From OMPR01 sp965183835 (GTDB taxonomy: Bacteria > Pseudomonadota > Alphaproteobacteria > Rhodobacterales > Rhodobacteraceae): 64,000 nt of DNA. The notes beneath the pieces were generated by a model that worked only from the letters and a program-made list of their open reading frames with translations, did no database searches and was not told where the DNA came from. The DNA lies in contig CBCYME010000024.1 of NCBI GenBank assembly GCA_965183835.1, positions 88,711 to 152,710 of the forward strand, read 5' to 3'. Below are positions 51,213-59,669 of this stretch, piece after piece. Each line of letters opens with the position of its first letter. The first letter of the stretch is position 1. The translations under genes and the position numbers were made by a program.

Positions 51213-51917
51213 CTACTTGCGAGGGGAGAGATCGCGTCCGGCTAATGTGTCAGCTTTATCCGTGATCTCATCAAGCGCGCGCTCCAGAGACAGGCGCAAC
51301 GTTTCCGTCTGCGCGTCAGTGGCTTTGCGCGGCACTGTTTCAGTCCACTCATGGCACACCAGGGTTCCCTTGCTCCACGGAGTGGGAAGCCATTGGCGGT
51401 CCCAAGTGGGCAATTCCAGCACACGGCTGGCGGAAAAAGCCACCACAAAGACGCGCTTTCCCGAAGCCCGCGCCCAAATGAGCGGCACCAAAGACGCGAC
51501 ACGTGCGGGCCCGCGCGGGCCATCCGTGGCGATCCCCACGGAAAACCCCTCTCGAATCTTGCCAAGAATTTTTCGCGACATGGTCACATGACGATCCCTG
51601 CTGTTCATCGCGATCGTGCTCATGCCGAACCGGGTGTAGATCTGCCCAGCCAGACGGCCAGCACGCCCCGTAGATGTCAGGGACGTGATTTGGCCCAATT
51701 CGAGATTGAACAGGTAAGGCGCCATGATCAGACGTTGATGCCAAAGGGCGACGATCACCGGCTCATTGGTGCGCAGAACATCGTCCATCGCCTCAAACCC
51801 ATGCGTTTCCCATTTCGAGGTCCGATAGGCAAAGCGGATATATCCTGCAAGCAGCCCCTCGATCATGTTATTGAACCTAGGGCTGTCAGCAATTTTACGT
51901 CGTAGGTTCAAGATCAT
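51213..51917 (-). CDS. Lysophospholipid acyltransferase-like protein (DUF374)
   Basis: A 234-residue protein of the DUF374 acyltransferase group. The HX4D-like segment is replaced by VALWHQRLIMAPYLF, and the conserved DGPRGPARVASLVPLIWARASG motif is present. Homologues sit in lipid/LPS modification contexts. An AT-rich 140 bp gap separates it from the tRNA-Trp gene on the opposite strand. Substrate unknown. Confidence 0.85.
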   Translation of the reverse strand: MILNLRRKIADSPRFNNMIEGLLAGYIRFAYRTSKWETHGFEAMDDVLRTNEPVIVALWHQRLIMAPYLFNLELGQITSLTSTGRAGRLAGQIYTRFGMSTIAMNSRDRHVTMSRKILGKIREGFSVGIATDGPRGPARVASLVPLIWARASGKRVFVVAFSASRVLELPTWDRQWLPTPWSKGTLVCHEWTETVPRKATDAQTETLRLSLERALDEITDKADTLAGRDLSPRK

Positions 51918-52058
51918 AGTCCTCTGTTTCGGGGTCTTCTGTAGTCAAAAAATACCATCAAGAAAATGTGTTGTCGGATTTCTTTGTGATTCCGTTGGAG
52001 TTGGGGTGCTTTTCCTCTTGAGTCCCCGGCCATGTTATCATATTTGGTCCTCGATCTT

Positions 52059-52134
52059 AGGGGTATAGCTCAGTTGGTAGAGCGACGGTCTCCAAAACCG
52101 TAGGTCTCGGGTTCGAACCCTGATGCCCCTGCCA
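52059..52134 (+). tRNA. trpT: tRNA-Trp (anticodon CCA)
   Basis: Full cloverleaf: acceptor AGGGGTA pairs with TGCCCCT, anticodon stem ACGGT/ACCGT with loop CTCCAAA (anticodon CCA at 52092-52094), T arm GGGTTCGAACCC-like, 3' GCCA encoded. The start and end were set by pairing the acceptor stem. Confidence 0.96.
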
Positions 52135-52381
52135 TTCACCAAACATGATGAAATGACTCGCAAGTGCGAGAGACGTGCTTTGCCTGTGCTATTTGCGAAG
52201 GTTATAGCTTGGTCAGTTTGCCTGTGCCGATTCTGGTGGGGTTGGCGAAAAATGCAGCGAAACAGCAAAGTTACCGCAAGCAAAACCAACGTGATAAATG
52301 AACTGAATTCATTCAACCGTTAGGGGGCTGAGCGCAGTTGACAATTCGGCGACTCTGTTAGAATGGTATCCCTCAAAGTGC

Positions 52382-52459
52382 GGGCCGTTAGCTCAGCTGG
52401 ATTAGAGCAGGGAACTTCTAATTCTCAGGTCGGGGGTTCGAGTCCTCCACGGCTCGCCA
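52382..52459 (+). tRNA. tRNA-Arg (anticodon TCT)
   Basis: Acceptor GGGCCGT pairs with ACGGCTC (one G-T), D arm GCTC/GAGC, anticodon stem GGGAA/TTCTC with loop CTTCTAA (anticodon TCT), T arm with GGTTCGAGTCC, 3' GCCA encoded. It lies 247 bp after tRNA-Trp, with no gene seen between. tRNA-Arg genes are frequent integration sites; no integrase is visible here. Confidence 0.95.
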
Positions 52460-52918
52460 TTTCCTGACAGAACCAACAAAGCATCAACGTACAAATTCAC
52501 TCGCTTTCTCGACACATTGCTGAGGCACGCGTGAATGAGGCGGAACTGGCCTATGTGCCCGTCGAATCCCAAAAAATTAACGATGCCCTGAACGATGTCT
52601 GGCATGTAGAACTGGCGGCGTTCGGTGTGACGCGCAGATCCGTCAGGCGATGATGAACGAATCCATGTACCTTGTGCGTGGCATGGGATTTCAGAGCCAA
52701 TGGCGCAGGGATCTCGGGTACTCTAAGAATATGCTGGAGAACTGGCTTTTCAGAATACAATCCGCTCTAACCCCTAAAAATACATGCGGATAGACGCAGC
52801 ATAAAATGCTGTGAATTCTAGAAATTCAGCCATAACTGCCGTTCAAAGAGGGAAAACATACTTTTCTTCTGGCTTGCCCCCTTACTTTGAAGGAATGCCA
52901 AATCTGGGAAAGAAACCG
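52460..52918. other. 459 bp without a clear gene (after tRNA-Arg)
   Basis: No recognised gene. A plus-strand frame ending at about 52650 (includes VPVESQKINDALNDVWHVEL) has no start with a ribosome site and no known homology. It could be a decayed fragment next to the tRNA, or noncoding. The rest holds the promoter region of the aminotransferase gene, whose frame also reads upstream to an unlikely ATG at 52811. Confidence 0.4.
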
Positions 52919-54274
52919 ATGCTCTCAAACTCGCTCATAGAAAAAGACCGCGCGCACTATTTTCATCCCGTCGTACCGATCCGCGCTCATGAAGAGCGTG
53001 GCGTAACCGTCATGCAATCGGGCAAAGGCGTGTTCCTGACCGACACCGACGGCAACGAGTTGCTCGACGGGTTTGCCGGTCTGTGGTGCGTCAACGCAGG
53101 CTATGGTCATGAGAGCGTGGTCGAAGCCGCAGCAGAACAGATGCGCCGCCTGCCCTATGCCACCGGGTATTTTCATTTTGGCAGCGAGCCGGCGATTGAG
53201 CTGGCCGCCAAGCTGGCCGAGTTGTCCCCCGGCGATCTGGACCACGTGTTCTTTACCTTGGGCGGCTCGGACGCCGTCGATACTGTCATTCGCATGGTGC
53301 GTTACTATTTCAACGCATGCGGTGAGACATCGAAAAAGCACTTCATCGCGTTGGAAAAAGGCTATCACGGCTCCAGCTCGAGTGGGGCTGGCCTGACCGC
53401 CTTACCAGTGTTTCATGACAAGTTCGATCTGCCGATGCAGTGGCAGCACCATATTGCTTCTCCGTTCCCCTATCGCAACGACGCGACAACGGATGAAGAC
53501 ATCATTGCGCAGGGCGTGGCCAATCTCAGGGCCAAGGTAGCTGAACTGGGCGCGGACAACACCGCCGCCTTCATCATGGAACTGGTGCAGGGTTCTGGCG
53601 GTGTAATCGTGCCGCCTGAGGGATATGCACGCGCGATGCAAGACATCTGCCGCGAACTGGGCATCCTGTTCATCGTGGATGAGGTGATCACCGGATTTGG
53701 CCGCACAGGGCCCATGTTTGCGTGCGAGCACGAAGATCTGACACCTGACTTCCTGACCACCGCCAAGGGGCTGACCTCGGGCTATGCGCCAATGGGTGCG
53801 GTGTTCGTGTCGGATTCCATCTATCAGACCATTGCCGATGCCGCGCCCAAAGGCGTGCCGTTCGGGCATGGGTTCACCTATTCCGGCCACCCAGTCAGCG
53901 CCGCCGTCGCGTTGGAAGTTATCAAGCTTTACGAAGGTGGGATGATCAAGAATGCCAAAACCGTCGGCGCCTATTTTGAAACCCAACTGAAGACCTTGCG
54001 GGACCACCCCGTCGTGGGTGATGTCCGGTCTAAGGGGCTATTGGCAGGGATCGAGATCGTGTCGAACAAGGAAACCCGCGCCAAACCCGCCAAGGACAAA
54101 AATATCGCCGGGCGGCTGGCCAAGGCCGGTTACGAGAACGGCGTGATTTTCCGCGCCTTTGCCGACGACGTGATCGGCCTTGCCCCACCCATCTGCATCA
54201 CTGAAGCTGAGGTTGACCTGCTGATTGCTCGCCTCCGCGCAACCCTGGACACAATTCTGGACGTAGAAGGATAA
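52919..54274 (+). CDS. Class III aminotransferase (omega-transaminase-like)
   Basis: A 451-residue fold-type I class III aminotransferase, moving an amino group from an omega-amine or beta-amino acid to pyruvate or a keto acid. Motifs: YATGYFHFGSEPA near 80-92, LGGSDAVDTVIRMVRYY, MELVQGSGGVIVPPEGY, DEVITGFGRTG with Asp254 and the PLP Lys283 in TTAKGLTSGYAPMGA. I chose ATG 52919, preceded by GGGAAAG; ATGs at 52811 and 52895 have no good site. First gene of a cluster with a HAD dehalogenase, Lrp and semialdehyde dehydrogenase. Confidence 0.88.
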   Translation: MLSNSLIEKDRAHYFHPVVPIRAHEERGVTVMQSGKGVFLTDTDGNELLDGFAGLWCVNAGYGHESVVEAAAEQMRRLPYATGYFHFGSEPAIELAAKLAELSPGDLDHVFFTLGGSDAVDTVIRMVRYYFNACGETSKKHFIALEKGYHGSSSSGAGLTALPVFHDKFDLPMQWQHHIASPFPYRNDATTDEDIIAQGVANLRAKVAELGADNTAAFIMELVQGSGGVIVPPEGYARAMQDICRELGILFIVDEVITGFGRTGPMFACEHEDLTPDFLTTAKGLTSGYAPMGAVFVSDSIYQTIADAAPKGVPFGHGFTYSGHPVSAAVALEVIKLYEGGMIKNAKTVGAYFETQLKTLRDHPVVGDVRSKGLLAGIEIVSNKETRAKPAKDKNIAGRLAKAGYENGVIFRAFADDVIGLAPPICITEAEVDLLIARLRATLDTILDVEG

Positions 54275-54278
54275 ACCT

Positions 54279-55001
54279 ATGAAACTGTCTGACTTCAAAG
54301 CCCTCACATTCGATGTTTACGGCACTCTCCTTGATTGGGAAGGTGGCATGATTACTAGTCTGAAACCGCTGACTGACCGGGTGAGCCGTACCCTGACACG
54401 GGATGATATTCTTGAGGCGCACGCATTTTACGAAAGCACCGCACAGCGCTATTCGCCTGCCAAGAAATACTATGAACTTCTGCCCGTCGTGTATCGCCGT
54501 CTGGCCGAGGAATGGGGCGTCGAGGTGACCTGGGAAGAGTGTGAAGCCTATGGCATGTCGGCCCGTCACTGGCAGGCCTTTGATGACACCATCGAAGCAC
54601 TGACCTACCTCAAGAAACATTTCAAACTGGTGGTTCTGACCAACACGGACAATCTGACATTCTCGGGGGCAAATGCCCGTTTGGGGGTGCATTTTGACGG
54701 CGTTTATACCGCCGAGGATGTCGGCAGCTACAAGCCTGCAGACGGCAATTTCGACTATATGCTCGAGATGCTGGCGCGTCAGGGCATCGAAAAGGGAGAC
54801 ATCCTGCACACCGCTGAAAGCATGTTCCACGACCATGCGCCCGCCAACAAATTCGGGCTGGCCAACTGCTGGATCTATCGCCGTCACGACAAAGAAGGGT
54901 TCGGTGCAACCATGAACCCCGGCGAGATGCCCACCTATGACTTCCGGTTCAACAGCATGATGGACATGGCCCGCGCACATCAGGCAGAACTGGCCGGATA
55001 A
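54279..55001 (+). CDS. Haloacid dehalogenase type II family hydrolase
   Basis: A 240-residue HAD hydrolase of the L-2-haloacid dehalogenase type. Nucleophile Asp12 in LTFDVYGTLLDWE, motif II VVLTNTDNLTF, motif III Lys in SYKPADGNFDYML, and acidic motif IV residues. Family members hydrolyse 2-haloalkanoates, but many also act as phosphatases, so dehalogenation is unproven. Only 4 bp follow the aminotransferase stop, indicating one operon. Confidence 0.86.
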   Translation: MKLSDFKALTFDVYGTLLDWEGGMITSLKPLTDRVSRTLTRDDILEAHAFYESTAQRYSPAKKYYELLPVVYRRLAEEWGVEVTWEECEAYGMSARHWQAFDDTIEALTYLKKHFKLVVLTNTDNLTFSGANARLGVHFDGVYTAEDVGSYKPADGNFDYMLEMLARQGIEKGDILHTAESMFHDHAPANKFGLANCWIYRRHDKEGFGATMNPGEMPTYDFRFNSMMDMARAHQAELAG

Positions 55002-55027
55002 CCCGGACACCCGGAGGAGGAAAGAAT

Positions 55028-55519
55028 ATGGCTGGAACACCGAAACTCGACCGGATCGACATCAATATTCTTTCCACCCTGCAAGAGCATGGCAACATCA
55101 CCAACGTGAATCTGGCAGAGGCTGTGGGCCTGTCCCCCAGCCCCTGCCTGCAACGGGTCAAGCGCCTTGAAAAGGCCGGGTATATCCAAAGTTACCGTGC
55201 GGTTCTGAACCTCAAAAAACTGGCCGACCACGTCATCGTCTTTACCGAAATCACGCTGGCCGATCACCGCCGCAAGGATTTCATCAAGTTCGAAAACGAA
55301 ATCCGGCAGCACGACAATGTTGTCGAATGTCATCTGCTGAGCGGCGGTTATGACTATCTGCTGAAATTCGTTGCACGCGGCGTGTCGCAATATCAGGAAA
55401 TCATGGAAAACTTGCTCGATCGAAACCTTGGGATCGACAAGTATTTCTCTTACATCGTGATCAAACCAGTGGTCGAAAAACACAGCGTGCCAGTACAGGA
55501 TCTCGTCGAACGGGATTAG
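55028..55519 (+). CDS. Lrp/AsnC-family transcriptional regulator
   Basis: A 163-residue Lrp-type regulator. N-terminal helix-turn-helix LDRIDINILSTLQEHGNITNVNLAEAVGLSPSPCLQRVKRLEKAGYI (about 7-52), C-terminal RAM ligand-binding domain (VVECHLLSGGYDYLLKFVA). A GGAGGAGG run precedes the ATG. It sits inside the cluster downstream of the aminotransferase and HAD genes, so it probably senses an amino acid that the cluster degrades. Confidence 0.93.
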   Translation: MAGTPKLDRIDINILSTLQEHGNITNVNLAEAVGLSPSPCLQRVKRLEKAGYIQSYRAVLNLKKLADHVIVFTEITLADHRRKDFIKFENEIRQHDNVVECHLLSGGYDYLLKFVARGVSQYQEIMENLLDRNLGIDKYFSYIVIKPVVEKHSVPVQDLVERD

Positions 55520-55640
55520 AGCGCCGCATAAAATGCCGTGTTCAGGATCATTGCAGTAGAACGTGCCGTTGATCCCGCGAATTCAAGATTTCCAACTCCG
55601 TGCCTTTGGTAGGGTTTCTCCAACCTCTGGAGTGAAAGAC

Positions 55641-57095
55641 ATGAACCTTCAAGACATCTCATTGTTTAGGCAGCAAAACCTAATCGCAGGCGAGTGGATC
55701 AATGCCGACGATGGTGCAGTTATTGGCGTCGATAACCCCTCAACACTTTCTGTTGTCGGGACAGTGCCGAACTGTGGCGAGGGTGAGACCCTGCGCGCCA
55801 TTGCGGCGGCCGAGTCCTGTTTTGCCAGTTTCAAGAAAACCACCGCAGCCCATCGTGGTGCGCTGTTGGAAAAATGGTTCGATCTGATCATGGCGGCACA
55901 GGATGATCTGGCCATCCTCATGACGCTGGAACAGGGCAAACCGCTGGCCGAGGCCAAGGGCGAGATTTCCTATGCCGCGTCGTTCGTCAAATGGTTCTCT
56001 GAGGAGGGCAAGCGGGTCTACGGCGAAACCATTCCCAGCCCGGTGCAAGATCGCCGTATCATCGTGCAGAAACAACCCGTCGGCGTTTGCGCCATCATCA
56101 CGCCGTGGAACTTTCCCGCCGCAATGATCACCCGCAAGATCGCGCCTGCGCTGGCGACGGGCTGCCCCGTGGTCATCAAGCCGTCCGAATTCACCCCCTT
56201 TACTGCGCTGGCCTTGGGAGTGCTGGCCGAACGCGCCGGGTTCCCAAAGGGTGCGATCAACATCGTCACCGGCGATCCAACTGGTGTGGGCAACGCCCTG
56301 ACCCAAAGCTCGGCGGTGCGCAAGTTGTCCTTCACCGGCTCGACCCGCGTGGGCAAACTGCTGATGGAGCAATGTGCCAGCACCATGAAACGCCTGAGCC
56401 TCGAACTGGGCGGCAACGCGCCCTTTATCATCTTTGACGATGCCGATCTTGATCTGGCGGTCGACGGCGTCATGGCCTCAAAGTTCCGCAACGGTGGACA
56501 GACCTGTGTCTGCGCCAACCGGATCTTTGTCCAGGCCGGTGTCTATGATGCCTTTGCTGAAAAACTGGCGGCTGTGGTTGGCAACATGAAACTGGGCGAT
56601 GGATTCGAAGACGGGGTCGAGATCGGCCCGATGATCAATCAGGCCGCCATCGCCAAAATCAAATCGCATCTCGACGATGCCACGGCCAAAGGCGGTCGCG
56701 TCATTGTCGGCGGCGAACAGCAAGATGAAACCACCCGGTTTATCAGCCCCGCAGTGATCACCGGGGTGACCACTGACATGATCGTCGCAGAAGAGGAAAC
56801 CTTTGGCCCGGTTGCGCCGCTGTTCAGGTTCGAGACCGAGGCGGAGGTGCTGGCGGCGGCCAATGCCACACCATTCGGGCTGGCTGCATATTTCTACACC
56901 AACGATCTGACCCGCACCTTCCGCGTCAGCGAAGAGCTTGAGACTGGCATAATCGGCATCAATGTTGGTGGCTTTGCCACTGAGGTCGCGCCCTTTGGCG
57001 GTATCAAGGAAAGCGGTTTGGGGCGCGAGGGCGCGCATCACGGTATCGACGAATATCTCGAGGTCAAAACCCTGCATATCGGCGGCATCGCCTGA
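55641..57095 (+). CDS. gabD: NAD(P)-dependent succinate-semialdehyde dehydrogenase (GabD-like)
   Basis: A 484-residue aldehyde dehydrogenase. Motifs TPWNFPAAMITRKIAPALATGCPVVIKPSEFTP, Glu255 in LELGGNAPFI and catalytic Cys289 with Cys291 in GGQTCVCANRI; this CVC arrangement is typical of GabD. A longer frame starts at 55563 but the ATG at 55641 has the better ribosome site (GGAG). It would oxidise an aldehyde formed by the upstream aminotransferase. About 120 bp separate it from the Lrp gene. Confidence 0.9.
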   Translation: MNLQDISLFRQQNLIAGEWINADDGAVIGVDNPSTLSVVGTVPNCGEGETLRAIAAAESCFASFKKTTAAHRGALLEKWFDLIMAAQDDLAILMTLEQGKPLAEAKGEISYAASFVKWFSEEGKRVYGETIPSPVQDRRIIVQKQPVGVCAIITPWNFPAAMITRKIAPALATGCPVVIKPSEFTPFTALALGVLAERAGFPKGAINIVTGDPTGVGNALTQSSAVRKLSFTGSTRVGKLLMEQCASTMKRLSLELGGNAPFIIFDDADLDLAVDGVMASKFRNGGQTCVCANRIFVQAGVYDAFAEKLAAVVGNMKLGDGFEDGVEIGPMINQAAIAKIKSHLDDATAKGGRVIVGGEQQDETTRFISPAVITGVTTDMIVAEEETFGPVAPLFRFETEAEVLAAANATPFGLAAYFYTNDLTRTFRVSEELETGIIGINVGGFATEVAPFGGIKESGLGREGAHHGIDEYLEVKTLHIGGIA

Positions 57096-57107
57096 AGGAG
57101 ACCAGCC

Positions 57108-58172
57108 ATGACAAAGACCTATCGCATCGCAGCCATCCCGGGTGACGGGATTGGCAAAGAAGTGCTTCCCGTCGGCCAACGCGTAATTGACCGTATGGCC
57201 GCAAAAAACGGGTTCTCGGTTGAGTGGACAGAATTTGACTGGTCCTGCGAACGCTATCATCAGACTGGGCGGATGATGCCGGAGGGCGGGATCGACCAGA
57301 TCAAGGCATTCGACAGCATCTACCTCGGCGCGGTCGGCTTTCCGGGGGTGGCGGATCATGTCTCGCTCTGGGGGCTGTTGATCCCGCTGCGGCGCGAGCT
57401 GGATCAATATGCCAATGTGCGCCCGGTGCGGCTGCTCAAGGGGATCACTTCGCCGCTGGCGGGGCGGGGATCGGATGATATCGACATGATTATCGTGCGT
57501 GAAAATGTCGAAGGTGAATATTCTGAGATCGGCGGGCGTGTCTATCAGGGGACCGAACACGAGGCCGCTGTTCAGCAAAGCATCCTGACCCGGCGCGGCA
57601 CCGACCGGATCATGGACTATGCGTTCAAGCTGGCCAAAACCCGCAAGCGGGGGCATGTATCTTCGGCCACCAAATCCAACGGCATCATCCACACCATGCC
57701 GTTCTGGGACGAACGTTTTGCCGCCGCAGCCGAACGGCACCCGGGCGTCGACACCGCCCAGTTCCACATCGACATCATGACCGCACATTTTGTGCTGCAT
57801 CCAGATTGGTTTGACGTGGTGGTGGCGTCAAACCTGTTTGGCGACATCCTGTCCGATCTTGGCCCTGCGGTCGCAGGGTCCATCGGCATCGCACCTTCAG
57901 CCAATATCAACCCCGAGGGCACGTTCCCGTCGATGTTTGAGCCTGTGCACGGATCGGCCCCGGACATTGCGGGCAAGGGTGTCGCCAACCCCGTTGCCGC
58001 CGTGTGGACAGCGGCGATGATGCTCGAGCACCTGGGTGAGGCAGAGGCCGCTGCCGATATCGAGCAGGCCATTGAGGTTTCGCTGGAAAACCCTGAAACC
58101 AAGACCCGCGATCTGGGCGGCACCGCCGACACCGGCAGATCCGAAGACGCCATTCTGAACGCACTGACATGA
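57108..58172 (+). CDS. Tartrate dehydrogenase / D-malate dehydrogenase-like (isopropylmalate dehydrogenase family)
   Basis: A 354-residue beta-decarboxylating dehydrogenase. N-terminal IAAIPGDGIGKEVLPVG, metal/substrate residues in IVRENVEGEYSEIGG, KSNGIIHTMPFWDE and the NAD region NLFGDILSDLGPAVAGSIGIAPSANI, PVHGSAPDIAGKGVANP. The sequence fits tartrate or D-malate rather than leucine biosynthesis, since no leu genes are nearby. It follows the semialdehyde dehydrogenase by 12 bp. Confidence 0.87.
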   Translation: MTKTYRIAAIPGDGIGKEVLPVGQRVIDRMAAKNGFSVEWTEFDWSCERYHQTGRMMPEGGIDQIKAFDSIYLGAVGFPGVADHVSLWGLLIPLRRELDQYANVRPVRLLKGITSPLAGRGSDDIDMIIVRENVEGEYSEIGGRVYQGTEHEAAVQQSILTRRGTDRIMDYAFKLAKTRKRGHVSSATKSNGIIHTMPFWDERFAAAAERHPGVDTAQFHIDIMTAHFVLHPDWFDVVVASNLFGDILSDLGPAVAGSIGIAPSANINPEGTFPSMFEPVHGSAPDIAGKGVANPVAAVWTAAMMLEHLGEAEAAADIEQAIEVSLENPETKTRDLGGTADTGRSEDAILNALT

Positions 58173-58196
58173 ACGCTGTAAAGTGAGGACATAGAA

Positions 58197-58535
58197 ATGA
58201 ACAAAGACCAGATCGTTTATGACGACTTTGCCAAGATCGAAATGCGCCTGGGCAAGATCGTCGAGGTCAAGGATTTCCCCCGCGCCCGCAATCCGTCCTA
58301 CAAGGTCTGTGTCGACTTTGGTGAGCTGGGCCAACGCTGGTCCAGCGCCCAGATCAAGAACTATTCCGAAGAAGAGCTGATGGGGCGCAATGTGGTCTGC
58401 GTCGTCAACATGCCGCCACGCAACATCGCAGGGTTCAAATCCGGAATCCTGATCATGGGTGTGCCCAATGGCGCGGGCGAAACCATCCTTTTGCAACCCT
58501 CTGACGACGCTGTTCTCGGCAGCGAAGTCTTCTGA
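58197..58535 (+). CDS. csaA: CsaA-like tRNA-binding domain protein
   Basis: A 112-residue EMAP/tRNA-binding OB-fold protein of the CsaA type (EMRLGKIVEVKDFPRARNPSYKVCVDFGELG, then KNYSEEELMGRNVVCVVNMPPR and FKSGILIMGV). Roles reported for the family include chaperone or export-related activity. Its last base overlaps the start of the exporter gene (TGATG), so it is coupled. Confidence 0.9.
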   Translation: MNKDQIVYDDFAKIEMRLGKIVEVKDFPRARNPSYKVCVDFGELGQRWSSAQIKNYSEEELMGRNVVCVVNMPPRNIAGFKSGILIMGVPNGAGETILLQPSDDAVLGSEVF

Positions 58536-59500
58536 TGCCTGCCGCCTTTTCGGCCCGCCACACCGGTCTGGGCGCGCTGGCGATCCTGTCCTGGGGCACG
58601 CTGGGCGCTTTGGGCGCGCTGTCGGCTTCGCTGCCCCCGCATCTGGTGCTGACTGTTTGCTTTGCCATCGCGGCGGTTATGGGATGGGCCATCTGCCTAG
58701 CAACAGGGCGCAGACCAGTTCGATTGTTCGATCAACGTATCGGTTTGTTTGCCGGGCTTTTGGCGGCATATCACCTAGCCTATCTCGAAGCGTTTCATCA
58801 TGCTGCTCCAATCCCAGTTTCGCTGATCAACTATCTCTGGCCTGTCTGCCTGATCATTCTGGGAAACCTGTTCTTTCGCCTGCACAGTGGCCCTGCTGGA
58901 TACTTAGGGGCGGCCCTTGGGTTTGCGGGGGTGTTGGTCCTGATCGGAAAAGATGGCTTTGCTTTGCAGGCATCTGATGCTTTGGGTTATGGTCTTGCCT
59001 TTCTCGGCGCCATTCTTTGGGCGCTGTTCTCGAACTTGCGGCGCCACGACCAGTCGGATGCCATACCGGCGATGACGACGATATGTTTTGGCGCGGCCCT
59101 GATGTGCGGGATCTGGTGGGGGGCATCTGGCGCCAATCTACCGGCCCTTCAGGCGATGGATGTCGGGGTGATCCTCGCGCTGGGTTTGGGCCCAGCAGGG
59201 GGCGCCTTTTTCCTGTGGGATCTCGGAATGCGTCACGGTCATGCGGCACTACTGGGTGTGCTGGGGTACTCCGCTCCGGTCTTTTCGACACTCTTGATGC
59301 TGTCGCTGGGCATGGGCAAACCCGGCTGGGAAATCTTCGTGGCCATCGGGCTGATTACCTTGGGCGGCATCGTTGTACATGCCGGTCCTAAACGTGCCTC
59401 AACCGTTGGCACCAATTTGGGCAAAGGACAAAATGCTCAGGGAACCGTGACCGCCCCTCCCCCCAACTGCTATGACTGTGAGTATGGTATTGCGGCTTGA
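58535..59500 (+). CDS. EamA/DMT-family transporter (YddG-like aromatic/amino-acid exporter)
   Basis: A 321-residue membrane protein with about ten hydrophobic helices of the drug/metabolite transporter type. Features include AAYHLAYLEAFHHAAPIPVSLINYLWPVCLIILG in the first half and LGMRHGHAALLGVLGYSAPVFSTLLML in the second. The C-terminal 35 residues are hydrophilic and end close to the IS110 element, so that tail may be altered by the insertion. Last gene of the Lrp cluster; likely exports an amino acid or intermediate. Confidence 0.86.
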   Translation: MPAAFSARHTGLGALAILSWGTLGALGALSASLPPHLVLTVCFAIAAVMGWAICLATGRRPVRLFDQRIGLFAGLLAAYHLAYLEAFHHAAPIPVSLINYLWPVCLIILGNLFFRLHSGPAGYLGAALGFAGVLVLIGKDGFALQASDALGYGLAFLGAILWALFSNLRRHDQSDAIPAMTTICFGAALMCGIWWGASGANLPALQAMDVGVILALGLGPAGGAFFLWDLGMRHGHAALLGVLGYSAPVFSTLLMLSLGMGKPGWEIFVAIGLITLGGIVVHAGPKRASTVGTNLGKGQNAQGTVTAPPPNCYDCEYGIAA

Positions 59501-59540
59501 TGGCCTGACCCATGTTACGATTGACCACGTGTCATTGTGT

Positions 59541-59669
59541 TGACGTGTCGACCGTCAAGTCGCCCCGGAAACGGGCGAGATGTGACCTCATAGGAGCCTG
59601 ACGGTCTGCGTACCATCACATCCTGTCCCCTCGGATCGATGCCTGGGCATTCTTAGCAATGAGGGCATC
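59541..59669 (+). ncRNA. Candidate bridge RNA region of the IS110 element
   Basis: IS110-group elements carry a guide (bridge) RNA in the non-coding DNA 5' of the recombinase. Here that segment holds two hairpins: TGACG/CGTCA (59541-59545, 59553-59557) and TCGCCC/GGGCGA (59560-59565, 59573-59578; 7-base loop). The assignment rests on location and these hairpins alone; loops complementary to target and donor were not determined. Confidence 0.4.

Noticed and set aside
52123..52323. 66-residue frame after tRNA-Trp, considered as secE (a frequent neighbour of tRNA-Trp)
   Set aside because: It starts inside the tRNA, and the translated peptide shows none of the SecE membrane helix or conserved Trp-Pro motif; nusG and rplK are absent.
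56478..57800. 440-residue minus-strand open frame antisense to gabD and the tartrate dehydrogenase gene
   Set aside because: It mirrors codon periodicity of two strongly supported genes on the plus strand and has no domain motifs, no ribosome site and spans a gene boundary.
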